Source: Rhineura floridana
Taxonomy: Eukaryota > Chordata > Lepidosauria > Squamata > Rhineuridae
Reading direction: 5' to 3'
DNA: 64,000 bases
Assembly: GCF_030035675.1 (NCBI RefSeq)
Contig: NC_084480.1
Coordinates: forward strand, 127,174,738-127,238,737
Shown in pieces: positions 44,141 to 56,636 of the stretch (within the stretch, counting starts at the first letter, position 1; each line of letters starts with the position of its first letter). Both the position numbers and the translations under genes were made by a program. Below the pieces are notes generated by a model. The model was not told the DNA's origin and did not search any database. It worked only from the letters and a program-made list of their open reading frames with translations.

Positions 44141-44857
44141 GCCATGCCATGCTTGTCATAGGAACTATGAAGTCCTAATGTACCTCTTTCTTGGGTCCTA
44201 TGGGGCTCGTTGAAATGAATACTGCAAACACAATTACAATGTTTGTTTTTTATATATATATATATATTTAAACAATAACTGAAAGGAACATAACACCATG
44301 TATGCCAACAGAATATATCATATATCTTCTTAACATAATAATTCCCAAAGTCCAATGCATTCAGCAAGACATAAATGAAGAAGTTGCTTGCAGAAAGTCC
44401 AGTAGAGAAAATTCAGAATTTTCCAATTGCAAACTTCAAAGCCCTAAATAAAATATAATTTAAATTCAAATACATAAAGCCACAAAAGAATTAATTTACT
44501 CTTCCCTCCCCTTTACACACATAATTGTAAAACCCCATTACCTAATTCAAGGTGACAAGGGCCTAGTCCTTACTCCTGGCATTAACAGCTCCTTTTCTCT
44601 TCAGCTTCCTCACGGTTTGTACTCAACTCCTTAATACAATCCTTCCATAAGGTTTCTCCACCCACTGGACCAAACCAATATAACCCATAGGGGTTACACT
44701 AACAAGGTCATATTGGCCTGGATATCAAAATCCCCCGAGACTAATGTCCTGGGGTTCTCCAATACCACACCAGAAACAACTTCTGCAAGTTCAGTTAGGG
44801 AAGTGGTTGGGCAGTGGTGTTGGTGGTACACCAAGATATATGTCCTATTTCTGCAAC

Positions 44858-45209
44858 CAGGGCCGGTGCCAGATGGCAGCCAGGTCAGGCCCTGGCTAAG
44901 GGCCCCTCCTTAGGGTGGGAGGATAGTGCTCCCATTCCATGATCCACAGCAGCATCAACTCCTGACCCTGCCACAGATCACAGAGAGGGAGCTCCCAGGC
45001 ACTCCCCATACTGACTGTGGGGCTTCAACAAGCCTACACACATGCCCCACCTACCTCTCCCGTTGTGAATGATGTGCATGCTGTGCATGCATACCTACCA
45101 TAAACCATCAACCAAGATAGAGGCAGAGGCTTCCCTAAGGGGCTGACACCCCTGCCACCACCTTCATTGATGGCAGGCAAGGGCCCAGTCATATCTGGTG
45201 CCGGCCCTG
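44858..45209. mobile_element. hAT-like MITE with CAGGGCCGG ends
   Basis: cagggccggtgccaga and tctggtgccggccctg are inverted ends, flanked by an 8-bp duplication tctgcaac (44850-44857 and 45210-45217). Related to the element at 3569. Confidence 0.92.
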
Positions 45210-45332
45210 TCTGCAACCCAATGCCAAGCACAAACCCTTGCATCCAGCTCCCGGATGGATTGGTTTCCTGGTGAGAATGATGGAATTCTTATGGATGGCT
45301 TTTTGTTGGACCTTCCTACCTGACAACATCTG

Positions 45333-45720
45333 GTATAGCACAGTGGGTAGGAGAGTCTGGCTGGGAGTCCAGAGTCTGTGCGTTGAAATCCCCGCTTGTG
45401 TCTCCTGGGTGTCAAGGGCTAGCTAAAGATCACCCCCACAGTGAGTGGCTCAGGGGTTACGTGCCCTGCCACCTGTGCAGCCGTGGGCAAGCTGCATAGT
45501 CCCAAGGAGCCCAGTTGCCCCCATCTGGCAGTTGTGGACAAGGAAGGGGCAGGTTTGTGCAGCTGTGGCAAGCTGAGCAGGCCCTAGCCAGCTGGGGAGG
45601 ACTAGCCTCAGAGGGAGGCAATGGTAAACCCCCTCTGAATACCGCTTACCATGAAATCCCTATTCATAGGGTTGTCATAAATTAGGATCAACTTGTAGGC
45701 AGTCCATTTCCATTTTACTT
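45333..45720 (+). mobile_element. tRNA-derived SINE, long-bodied copy
   Basis: The A-box-like tagcacagtgggtaggag, B-box-like gcgttgaaatccc, a long GC-rich body, then aggcaatggtaaa, catagggttgtcataaatta and the end ggcagtccatttcc. Flanking cctgacaa occurs at 45319-45326 and 45721-45728, a plausible short target duplication. The 3' part matches the SINE at 3093 in reverse. Confidence 0.75.
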
Positions 45721-45728
45721 CCTGACAA

Positions 45729-46749
45729 AAATAAGGATTTGAATTTCAAGACTGTTTGGATGGGTGTGAAAGTTCTGGGTGGGGGGGGTGTCCTTTGAAA
45801 CCCTACAGTTAAAGGGTGGCCAGAAGGCTACCTTTGTTTTATAAGAAAATTTTGTTTTTAAAGAACCACCTGCAGTGCCTAGAAAGCCTGACTGCTGTTG
45901 CAACCACCAAACACTTTAAAAAGTGATGGTGCATGATAACATACCATTGTTCCCAGGGTCACTGTACAGAAAAAAAATATGGCTGCCCTTGTATGCAATG
46001 TCCCTCCGGATTACAATATGTCTTCACAAGCCCTCACTCACAGGGGCATTTGCAGCCCCATTATGAATGTGGGCAATGGCTTCTAAACTTTGTAGCCAGC
46101 CTTTCCTAAAAAAAAAAAGATGGGTGTTTTTAAAGACAGTCATCTGACCACCTCATAACTGTAAGCTTTTGTATATAATTTTGCATGTAATTAGTTGTCA
46201 ATGCACCAATGGCTTGGACAAAAGCAGGGGGTCCATATCCCATTTTAAATGGATCCCTCCTACATCCTAGTGATCTCTTACCTAACCATAAGATTCTTCT
46301 TTTCTTCTCTATCTTTCCTGACCTGACACTTTTCACTTCTCATTCACAAATTTAACTTTTATCACTTTGGCCTCTGTCCTTCCATTAGCAATCATATTTA
46401 GGGTGAGCTAACAATCTTTCTTTGAGTGTTAGAAGGGAATTGTGTTTCTATAGACATCTTTAAAAGGCTCTTAGATTCCCGAGAGCCATCAGAGAGGTAA
46501 AATATTTAGAGAATGGATAATGTTCATGGCGTCTGAGTATATGAAGCAATTAACAGCTTTTGCGGGTGATTAAACACCCGAGTTGAAATGGGTACATTTG
46601 GTAACTCTCCTAGCTATTTGTTGTCAGCACAGATCAGGGGTGTAAATAATAGGTCCATCTTGTGTCTATCTGGCTAAGAAAGTTGAGATCTGAGTTAAGA
46701 AATGATAAAGTTTTAACATCAGGTTGAGGGATACTTGGCTTGGTTAAAT
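45729..46749. other. Unassigned DNA
   Basis: No recognised gene or element between the SINE and LINE-B. Confidence 0.4.
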
Positions 46750-47533
46750 AAGTTTGGACTCCCTGATAAACGAGATGGCCGCGGAGCTATGAAGCTAGGT
46801 AAACAGAGCTCCCTGGAAATAAATTAATCACTCTCAATAAAGACAAGCTGGACTTTGAGAAACTCTACTCTGACTCTAATAATCAAAGTCTGCATAAGGA
46901 AGCCTCTTTATCTCCTTAGGAAAAGCTGACCTTGACTTTACTCAGGCATACTCTGGTTACTGGAAATAATTAACATTCTCGTGGTCTGGGAGTTAACTAC
47001 AAGCTGAAACTGAGATGGCGACGCAGATATAGATATTGATGGCTACTATATCGAGAACTCTACAAATCGTCTGTAAAGTGTAAACTGTAAATTATTTCTT
47101 TTTATTTTTTATTATCTATCTAATTAAGCAGGAAATTGGAACTCTGCCTTTAAAAGTGATAAACTTGGTCTCTTTGTGGACTGGGATGTTTTATTGAGCA
47201 TTTTTTAGAGTATTTTATCTCTACTTTTCTGATGTAAGAAAAAAAAAGAGAAGAACTTATACTATTATACTATTAGGTGACGACAAAAAGAAACTTTGTA
47301 TTATTGTTTTCTTAGTTTTACTAGTGATTTCAAACTTTTACAAAGGGAGTACTGAAATTATGCTCTCGTGATCGAGAGACCTCTTGACTTATTTAAAGAG
47401 ACAGCTTCTCTGCAATCTGAACAAGGACTCATTTAAAGAAACAGCCTTTCGTAGTTCTGAATAAGTCCTTAAAATGGTACAAACATGAAAAAAGCAGTAT
47501 GATCAAGTTTTTACGCTGACAAATAAACTAGAG

Positions 47534-49496
47534 ATGCCTGGCAAGGATGATCTCCAACAAAAAATTACCCAATTTTTCTCATATTGGGATTTGAATGCAA
47601 CAGAAAAAAACGGAAACTACAATACTGCAAATACAGCTGTTCCACTACTAAAGAAACAGTTACACTTCGATTCGAGAGAGAAATCCAATACCCTAGTTGA
47701 TGAATATAATCTAAAATCTAGTACTTTGAATCTCTCATCTCCTAGAAATACTCAAGCTGATTTAACAATCTCTCTAATGCCGGAACATGAGACAAACATG
47801 ACTGAAAGACCTATAAATATTGAAAATCCAAATGATCAATCTCCATCAAGAACTATAGATGTTGAAAAACAGTGTTGTACTCCTCAAGAAATACAGAGAA
47901 TTTCCTTACTTGGTTCAGACATTATCCCAAACTCTCCTAACAACGACCCTATAGGCTCTGACCAGTTTATATTACAAGATGAGTCATCGTATGTTTGCCC
48001 TGTGAAACCTATTGATTATGTGGAAATGAATGAAATTGGTCAAAAACTGCTATTAACTGGTCAAAAATGTATGAAATTGCAATTGGCAATTGCAGCAAAA
48101 GAAACTGAAAATATCAAAAATTTCATTGAAGAGACAAACTATCTACTAAAATCCATCCTAGAAGAATTGATCAAATTAAATTTGACCATAAATTACGATG
48201 CATCTTCTCAGAAACCAACAAAAAACCCAAAAGGGAAAAAGAGAAAGAAAACCCATATACGAAAAGAAAAAAAAGAAAAAAACATTAAAAAATCAAACTT
48301 TTCAAGGAATATCAACATGAACTTTCAGAGACTATTTCAACTATTAGATAACCAACAACGACCAAAGTCGTCGGCTAAGAACTTTAAAGACTCTATGAAG
48401 AAGCCAATTACAACCTCTGCTGAGGAGCAAACTGCGCGGCCATGTAGCGAGACATCGCTCAATACTCCAACTTCTTTTAATACTGACGAGATCTCACTTA
48501 AAGTGAACCCAAAAGCTGGAATAGAGGCAAACTCGACTAAACAAACTATTCTAAAACCAAATAAAATAAATGGGTCATGGAAGCTACAATATAACCAAAA
48601 AAACTTAGCTTTACTAAATCTTCCCTGTCCAAGATATAATGAAGGGCTAGATGCGAGAAAACAAAGGATTTGTAATACTCTTCAGGCTTTGGGTCTGAAA
48701 ATTTTACGCCCAAAAGATGTGGTAAACGTGAAGTACCTTCATAACCCAACATTGAATATATCTGTTCTACTTACTTACTGCTCTTCTTGGCAGTTATAAA
48801 ATAAAGGTTCAGAGACACTTTACAAACATTGCTAAACCTTTACCACTATTTATAAAGAAAGATCCGATGTCTAACTTACCCTTATCATTAACAGCAACAA
48901 CACCCCCCCTGGAAGGCTGTAACACTTTATTGAACCCTAAAATTTCCACAGCAAAGATCGAAAAATCTTCCCAAAAATACTCAATTCGTACAAAAAATCC
49001 CTTGTCACTCTCTGAGCTAAAAGTGACAAACAAGACAGGATATTTGTCTCATAGGCCACAGGTAGAGCACAGAACAAAATCACCAAACTCAATCTATTCT
49101 GAACTGATTACTATTGACGAGATAAATTCCTCTTTTTCTACTTCACCTGCGGAAGTACCATCTTATCCTCATGTTCAGACACCAAGTAACGAGGATAGCG
49201 AAGTATTATTTGACTTCTCATGTGAAGGTGAGGAAGAATTAATAAACAACTTTTCCACTTTCGCTGACAACGAACAGACTGAAGTCGTAAATAAACTTCA
49301 AAATCTCTTAAACAACTTAAGAGCCAAAAGGTCTGGTTCAAGATACCTGGAGTTTGATGAACTGGGTTCTCCTCCCAATGTTCCATCAGTACCCTCTATA
49401 GTTCTTCCGACTAAACTGAAAACAGGCTTTTCAAATGTATGTAGACCTAGTTTTACCTGTGAAGCAATAATTCATGAAAATGCCACATCACCCTGA
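47534..49496 (+). pseudogene. LINE-B ORF1, one frameshift
   Basis: The first frame (47534-48799, 421 codons) starts MPGKDDLQQKITQFF. It has a helical block (ENIKNFIEETNYLLKSILEELIKL), a very basic linker (KGKKRKKTHIRKEKKEKN) and an RRM-like block (WKLQYNQKNLALLNLPCPRY, VVNVKYLHN). After a frameshift near 48800 it continues at 48867-49496 to a TGA at 49494-49496. ORF2 lies in the same frame as this last part. No CCHC knuckle is seen. The role, RNA binding, is inferred. Confidence 0.75.
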
Positions 49497-52400
49497 CAAT
49501 CTGTTATACCATCTTCTTTATTTCAGAACTCTGTTGCTGAATCTTTTCAAAATGCGGAAAATTGGTACTCAAAGAAAGTAAAATATAGCTCAGTTGAAAT
49601 ATGTCACTCCTCCTATAATAGTAAGACTGTTTTAAATGCTTTTCAGGTTAAATTTCTTTCTTGGAATGTTGCCGGCTGGGCCTCAAAATTAAACTGCCCT
49701 GAGTGCGTTGAGTTTTTGAGGGCCTATGATGTGATCTGTTTGCAAGAAACTTGGTCGGTAAATAACATCTACTTAAACGATTTTATAACTCTAGAACTCC
49801 CTGCAAAATCGGTAAAGAGTAAGGGCAGAGCAAAAGCTGGATTGGCAATCTTGTTATCCACAGCCCTAGGTGCAAAAATAAAAAAGCTTCCCTCCTGTGA
49901 AAATATAGTCATTTCAACTTTAATACAACTAAATTTATTCTCTATTCTAATAATAAATGTCTGTATTCCACCCACCGTTAAACAGGCTGACATATTATCA
50001 CTCTGGCAAATGCTGGAAAATTATGTCATAAGTCTAGAACAACTTCACCCAAAAGCTCATCTAATACTTATAGGAGATTTAAACGCCAGAATAGGACCAA
50101 CAAACGATACTCTGGCTTTATCCTACTTATGGGGTGATTTAGATACTACAAACGTAATCCCGAAATACGTAAGAACATCCAAAGATCAGAAAATAAATTT
50201 TGCTGGTATATGTTTGGTACAATTTGTGGCCCGCTTAAACCTAATAATAATAAATGGACACAAGGAGGCAGATCCTTTTGCAGAATTCACCTTCACTTCA
50301 GGACATGGCAACAGTGTGGTGGATTATGTGTTAATATCCCCCTCTCTATTCAAACATATACAAAATTTTGTGGTCGGTGATAGAATAGAAAGTGACCACC
50401 TTCCCTTAACATTCGATTTTTCCATAGAAGGGAGAATACGCCCGCACACAAAACCTTTGCAAATCAACATATCCTCAAACTCCTCCTACAAGAGAGTGTG
50501 GTGGAATAAATACACCATGGCCAAACTGGAGAAATTTCTAACCTCCTCGAGAGGTCTTTTTTTCAGATCTCGTGTAATAGAATCAAAGGATATATCGGAA
50601 GCTTTACTTGAGTATTCCTCATTATCCTTTGCACTAGCTGAGATCTTAAAAACACCAATTCGCCCTCGCCAAAAAACCAACATGTGCCCAACTTGGTTCG
50701 ACAAGGAATGTAGGAAGTCTAAACTTCATTTAAAAAACATTTATCTAACTTATCGGAAATCTGAAGAAAAAGTTATTCCACCTGAATATCACTTAGCTAA
50801 AAAAAGTTATAAAAATTACTTACTTATAACAAGAAACAGGCTTTACGGAATGACTGGCTGTTATTAACAAACGCCTCTTTAAACAACGATTCCAAACTTT
50901 TTTGGGCGTTAGTTACAAACGCCCTTGGCTCATCTGTGCCTGTGCAATGTACCATCTCTCCTGATATCTGGGAAAGTTATTTTTCACGACAGTTTGCAAA
51001 AAACAGTGAAAATCCTGGCTGGCCTTCTCTTTCATTTGATCCAAATTTTTTACCAAAATGGCCTCCAGTAACACACACAGAGGTGATTGCTCTAATAAAT
51101 ACTCTTAAAAATGGAAAGGCCCCAGGGATTGATTCGATATTATCAGAAATGTTAAAAGTAAATAAGGACTGGTGGGCACCGCTGTTAGCATCTCTCTATA
51201 CTCTCATAAATCTATCGGGAAAAATCCCTGTTTCTTGGTTAGAGGTGGTGGTCATTCCTCTTTACAAAAAGGGTGATGGGGGGATCCGGTAAATTACAGG
51301 CCTATCAGCCTTCTTTCAGTTGTGGGTAAGACCTATGCAAGCTTCCTAAATTCCAAACTACAATCCTGGCTAGATGAAGAAAACGTTTTGGGACAAGAGC
51401 AGGCTGGTTTCTGTAAAAACAGATCCACCATAGATCACTGCCTAATACTAAGATATTTGGCAGAAAAATATATGAGCGGTAAAAATAGGGGCTTATTTGC
51501 AGCCTTCATGGATCTTAAGACGGTGTTTGATTTAGTCCCAAGAGATCTACTATGGACCAAATTAAGTAAGACCTCGATGGACAAACGCCTCCTATTCTTA
51601 ATCAGTAGACTATATCAATCAACATCAATCCGAGTCCGCCATGGACCAAATGGTGGTCTGACGCGCCCTATTTCAGTAGACATCGGAGTAAGGCAGGGAT
51701 GTGTTCTGGCTCCCACCTTATTTAACCTTTTTATTAATGATCTAAGTAAAAATTGCAATTCTGATAATTTCCATTCGCCAAAAATTGCTGATGTAAGATG
51801 TCCCATCCTGCTATATGCAGATGACACGGTCCTGATGTCCTTTTCAGAAATTGGACTAAAACGCCTTCTTCAGGTATTTATGAGTTATTGTAAAAAAAAT
51901 CTTCTTACCATAAATTTTACAAAATCTAAGATTATGGTTTTCTCTCATAGGTCTCAGAAATTAAATTGGAAATTTAAAGGCCAAAAAATTGAACAAGTAA
52001 AGAAATTTAAATATCTTGGAATTAATTTCTGTTCTTCTCTTTCGTGGTCTTCCCATATCAGGACTGTAATTTTGGCAGCACAAAATACCTCGAAAGCTAT
52101 TATTAGATTTTTTTACACCAAGGGCGGTCGATACATTCCTGCTGCATTAAAAATCCTTAAAGTTAAGTTACTTCCTCAACTTCTCTATGGCTTCCCGATT
52201 TGGATAGAAAATTTTAATGCAAAAGTTGAATCGGTACTTTCAAGCTTTTTGAGGGCCATTTTTGGTTTACCTCGTTGTGCCTCTTCAGCAGTACTCTGTC
52301 TTGAGGCTGGAATTTCCTCAGTTGAGTGCACAGCATGGCTGCAAGCCTTTAGATTCTGGTCCAAGATGGCTTATTCAGAACCTTCCCTGGGTTATCTCCA

Positions 52401-52998
52401 TCTAATATGGAAAGACCCTTTCAAAAGCCATTGGTCCAAAATATTTGATGAAAAATTAAACTATTTAGGCCTGTCTAAAGAACTTTTGGTCACCTGGGAT
52501 TTCAGGGTAGCCAAACAAAATTTAGACCAGCGGATAAAGGATTTAGATTGCCAGTATTTAACGTCTAAGGCACGTTCCTCTTGCTCTCCCCTTCACTTTG
52601 GCTTAAGTTTTCGTTCTCCCTATCACGCATTATATATAGAAGAGCTGAGTCTCCCACATTATAGATTTTTGTTTTCTCGGGCCAGATTCAACTGTTTACC
52701 TTCTGCACTCCTGTCAGGTCGCTTCAATGGCATTTCTCTGGAAAACCGTTACTGTATTTGTAAGGCAAAGTTGCCTGAAACAGTTGGACATGTGCTTTTG
52801 GAGTGTGAGGCAAGGAAAAAATTTATTGTGCCTCTTATCGATGGCTTCCCTGGTAGATCTATAGAATGGAAAATAAAATATCTTCTATCAGATAATCTTA
52901 AAGATAAAACTGAACAAGTTGCAAAATTTTTGTTTATAGCCCAATCTACACATAAAAAACTGGTTCATGACAAATTTGAAAAATTTAAATCCTTTTAA
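49497..52998 (+). pseudogene. LINE-B ORF2: endonuclease and reverse transcriptase
   Basis: APE-type endonuclease: FLSWNVAGWASK, DVICLQETW, LIGDLNARIG and ESDHLPLTF, all with expected catalytic residues. RT: GKAPGIDSILSEML, AAFMDLKTVFDLVPRDLLW, GVRQGCVLAPTLFNLFIND and LLYADDTVLMS, and a C-terminal CICKAKLPETVGHVLLECE finger. Frame shifts separate 50867 from 50936 and 51292 from 51322, so two lesions remain. No in-frame ATG lies between the ORF1 TGA and the endonuclease. No RNase H domain was recognised. Confidence 0.9.
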
Positions 52999-53250
52999 AA
53001 TATTTTATTGTATTCTGTTGTTGTATCTTGTTTTAAAATGGGTCTATGACTGTATAATAAAGAATTGAATTGAGAATTGAAGTTTGGACTCCCCACAATA
53101 GCTGTATTACAAGTGAACGAACCTAGCTAATTTGAGTATGGACTTGTTATTACATTTTTACAAAATTAATATGAACATAACTGACAGTAGGACCTGGATA
53201 TTTTCAAATCTTTTTACCTCCGAGGTGCTGATTTCATTAAACATCTCACT

Positions 53251-54081
53251 CAGGGCCAACTCCAAAGGGAGGACAGGTGGGGCTGTAGCTGAGGGCCCCA
53301 TGGCTCCCCTTCCGCAGAAGGCTCCCTGCCACAGATCGCAGGGAGGGAGCTGCCTGCTCACTTGCTGGCACACCCATGCCTGCTCACTCACCACCCACCC
53401 ATTTCTGCTCGCTTGCCCTCCCCCATGCCTGCCTGCTTGCCCTCCACCCTCACCCGCTCCCTTGCTCACCCTCCCCACCTGCTTGCTCACTTGCCCTCTC
53501 CCCCCACTCGCCCACCCTCACCCTGCCTCCCACTTGCTCCCTCGCTCACCATCCTGCCCCTTGCCTGCTCCCTCACTCGCACTCCCCTGCTCCCCCTCCC
53601 CACCTGCTCACTCACTCACCCTCTCCCCTGTTCACTTGCCCTACCTCATGCCCACCAGCTTGCCCTCCACCCTCACCCGCTCCCTTGCTCATCCTCCCCC
53701 ACCTGCTCACCCTCCCCTCCTGCTCACTCACTTGCCCTCTCCCCCCACTTGCCCACCTTCACCCTGCCCCCTACTTGCTCTCTCGCTCACCATCCTGCCC
53801 CTTGCCTGCTCCCTCACTCCCCCTCCCCCTGCTCCCCCTCCCCATCTGCTCACTTGCTCACCCTCTCCCCTGCTCACTTGCTCTCCTCCATCCCACTAGG
53901 TTGCCCTCCTCTGCCCCCACTTGTTCGCTCACTAGCTCGCCCCCCATCCTGCACCCCTCACCTGCCCAATCTCCTGCTCCTCCACCCACCTGGTAGGTAG
54001 GTGGGGCATGCATGCATGCAGGTGCAAGGGCCCAGGGCAGGCTGATGCCCAAGGGCCCCGGCGTACCTGAGGCTGGCCCTG
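53251..54081. mobile_element. hAT-like MITE carrying a C/T-rich minisatellite
   Basis: The ends cagggccaactcc and ggctggccctg are inverted and flanked by an 8-bp duplication atctcact (53243-53250 and 54082-54089). Inner terminal parts (gagggccccatggc, aagggccc) resemble the MITE at 44858. The middle is an expanded tandem repeat. Confidence 0.85.
53360..53990. repeat. C/T-rich minisatellite, unit about 223 bp with nested short repeats
   Basis: gccctccaccctcacccgct recurs at 53439 and 53662, giving a period of about 223 bp and roughly 2.5 units. Each is built of short ctcac / cctgctcac phrases. One strand is almost pure pyrimidine. Open frames of over 200 codons here are low-complexity artefacts. 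Confidence 0.85.
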
Positions 54082-54307
54082 ATCTCACTCTTTTCTTACA
54101 ACACTCCAAGAGGTTTAGATGGGTCTTCCATCCTAAGAAATTTCCCATCCAGGATGTGACCAGGCTGAAGTCTTCTTACAATAATTTAACAATGAAATAA
54201 TATTATATATCTCTACGTTCTACGCTATGTGCAGTTTATGCTATAAGGCAAAATACATGGTTAAACTTGAGTATATAAAAAGATGTGTCAGTACAAGATC
54301 CTTATGC

Positions 54308-54510
54308 ACTAGGACCTGGGACACCAAGGTTCAAACTTCTACTTAGGCATGAGGTTCACTTTGTGACCTTGGGCCAGTTACTGTCTTTTTACCTAATCTA
54401 CCTCACAGTGTTGTGAGGATAAAATGGGGAAAGGGAGAGTTGTGACCTTGAACTCATTGGAGAAAAGGTGGGCTATAAATGTAGCAGCAGTAATAGTAGT
54501 AATACCAAGG
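54308..54510 (+). mobile_element. tRNA-type SINE with a LINE-like tail
   Basis: acctgggacaccaaggttca (B-box area), tgaccttgggccagttactg, ctacctcacagtgttgtgag, then aaaaggtgggctataaatgt. The order matches the SINE family elsewhere in the window. Confidence 0.65.
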
Positions 54511-54824
54511 GACATCGGGCTGCATTTGACTAAATTGGATTTCTGCTTGCCCTCTGTGCCCGCCAATCTGCTCCAGAGGGTTAGGAGAACTGCTAGAACA
54601 GCACACAGGGGGAGGAAAGGGGAGATAATTCCATAGGGCAAGGAGGAATGCTTGCATTGATGGAACAATCTCCTTAGCACTACATTGAATAAAAGCCATT
54701 ACCTCAAACTTGAAAGCAGTTACTAATGTTCAAGATCAGAGTAAAATATAGATTTTAAGGACATTTTGGAGAGTACTGTTTACTGAATTGTATATACTAT
54801 ACAATTACTGTTAGATAATATGGG
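54511..54824. other. Unassigned DNA
   Basis: Nothing recognised. Confidence 0.4.
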
Positions 54825-55250
54825 ATTTTATATCTTTATTTATTTATACTATTTATATGCTGTTCTCTGAACAACTAATAATAACAATAAAACAGTGGAC
54901 TGCAAAAATAAAATCATGAAACCATGAAAAAAGCAGCATAAAAATAAAGATAAAATCAATGTAGCAGAACTCACAACAGCTGAAAATTGCACAAATCTTA
55001 AAACTCTATAACTATCCAAAGAATCTTCAAATCACTAAAAAGAAAAAAAAGAGACAGAAAGATGAGATAGCCGGCCCAGAGGGAAGGGTTCTTCTGGCAC
55101 CAAAAAGACCACAATAAAAGCACCACATGAGCTTCTCTGGGAAGTGAAATCCATAACCAGGTGCCACCACTGTAAAAGCCATTTCCCCTGTAATCACCCA
55201 CTGCATGTTGTTTGGTGGGAGCACCCAAAAAAGAACCTTTGGGTAGGTAC
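54825..55250 (-). mobile_element. L2 3' fragment
   Basis: tttatttatttatact terminus, then an A-rich 3' UTR and coding remnants (ggttcttctggcaccaaaaa), as in the L2 at 4208. The hairpin is eroded. Confidence 0.6.
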
Positions 55251-55299
55251 TTGTAGAAGGAGATGATGCTGACAGCAGATAACCTGACAGCAGACCGTT

Positions 55300-55440
55300 G
55301 ATTTATTTATTTAAATATTTATAGGCTGCACTTTCATAAAAATGAAAATGCAGTACACAAAATTACAATAAAATAAATAAAAGCATCAGTAAAAACATCA
55401 ATAAATACTGATTGGTGCCTGACATTGCAGGATACTGTCT
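55300..55440 (-). mobile_element. L2-like 3' terminus with variant hairpin
   Basis: tttatttatttaaatattta, then ctgcacttt (55326-55334) facing aaaatgcag (55345-55353), then an A-rich stretch. The stem sequence differs from other copies but keeps pairing. Confidence 0.55.
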
Positions 55441-55984
55441 AAATAGCACAGTTCTGAGGAGGGTGTTCTCATGTTAGTCTGTACCCAGGTACACATTGCC
55501 TGTACCTGTGTACAGCTGCTGGTGAGAAAGATTCTACATGTGGTGATTTTTCTAGTCACCATGTGTAGCTGTCCCCTGAATAAACTTGACTTCTGCTCAC
55601 GTGTTCATGTCTCCCTGCATTCTCTCCATGCGATTTTGAATGTGTGTAGCTTTCTCTCCGGGGAGAGCTTGTCCCAGACAGTTAGCTATCAGCACCTGCT
55701 GTCAACTGGAAGTGAGGTAAAGGAGAAGGAAGCATTGCGTCAATCTGTGGAGCGGGAACCTTGAGCAAAGCTAGGGATAAAGCCTGGTTGACGGAGCTGT
55801 GGAATTGACAAAAACTGACTTGTTAGTTTCAGGGGAGGTTGGAGGAGGTGAGAAGGGGAAAGGAAATGAAAGAAAAGGAATTTCCAGCCCAATAGTAAAA
55901 AAAAAAAAAAAAAAGACAAACAGTCTGAGGGAAAGCTCAGCCAAGAGGGAGGGGAGTGGAGTTCAGCAATGGAGGGATGGCAAT

Positions 55985-56625
55985 GCAATCCTAAAGAGGC
56001 TTAGTCTGAAGTAAGTCCCCAGAGTTCAATGGGGCTTACTCTCAGGTAAATAAGGGAAAGCACAACAAATGAGGGAAGGAGGGAAAAGAGAGAGTTCAGC
56101 AGCTGAAGGATCACAGTGCAAACCCAAAGAAGCCTGCTCTGAAGTAAGTCCCACAGAGTTTAATGGAACTTACTCTCAGGTAAGTAGAATTAGGACTCCA
56201 GCCCTACAGAGGAAATATTTTGAGGAAAAGTGCAACAGCTGAGGGAAAGGGAGAGAGGGGGGGGGGAGAGAGAAAGATTTGAGAATTTGAAGGATTGTAG
56301 TGTAAACCCAAAGAGGCCTGCTCTGAAGTAAATCCCATAGAGTTCAATGGGATTTACTCTCAGGTAAGTGAGGGAAAGCATAGCAAACCAGGGAAGGGGC
56401 AGAGTTCAGCAACTGAAGGATGACGATGCAAGCCTAAAGAGGCCTACTCTGAAGTAAGTCCCACAGAGTTCAATGGAACTTACTCTCAGGTAAGTAGAAT
56501 TAGGACTCCAGCCCTACAGAGGAAACACCTAGAGGAAAAAGCGTAATAACCGAGGGAACAGGGAGAGGGTGAAGAGAGAGAAAGTTGAGAATCTGATGAC
56601 AGTGCAAACCCAAAGAGGCCTACTC
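55985..56625. repeat. Tandem repeat of alternating short and long units
   Basis: A phrase (cc/ct aaagaggcctgctctgaagtaa-like) starts near 55991, 56123, 56307, 56433 and 56609, giving spacings of about 131, 184, 126 and 176. Long units carry an extra gtagaattaggactccagcc segment. Each unit contains the near-palindrome agtaagtcccacagagttca ... ttactct. This is a dimeric higher-order repeat. A similar single unit lies near 59926. Confidence 0.85.
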
Positions 56626-56636
56626 TGAAGTAAATA

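Larger units (their letters stand above)
41500..44850 (-). mobile_element. Old, rearranged L2 LINE
   Basis: The 3' end lies at about 41510-41580 (eroded hairpin, A-rich 3' UTR), RT C-terminal remnants at 41955-42600, endonuclease remnants at 43835-44140 and 44570-44850. Foreign stretches interrupt it at about 42740-43510 (including tgattgatt repeats and GC-rich tandem DNA) and 44200-44560. Far more decayed than the L2 at 4208. Confidence 0.65.
46764..53079 (+). mobile_element. LINE-B: full-length non-LTR retrotransposon of Vingi/Jockey-like type
   Basis: It is bounded by a 14-bp duplication aagtttggactccc (46750-46763 and 53080-53093), so this is a complete 6.3-kb unit. The 5' UTR is about 770 bp (with agatggccgcgg near its start), then ORF1, ORF2 and a short 3' UTR ending tgtataataaa and gaattgaattgag repeats. 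It is diverged from LINE-A but collinear with it. A few frame lesions (about three) make it inactive as it stands. Confidence 0.92.

Noticed and set aside
53132-54000. Three overlapping frames of over 200 codons rich in Pro, Ser, Leu and His
   Set aside because: They lie in a C/T minisatellite inside a MITE. All frames are open because the sequence lacks purines, and there is no domain or codon signature.
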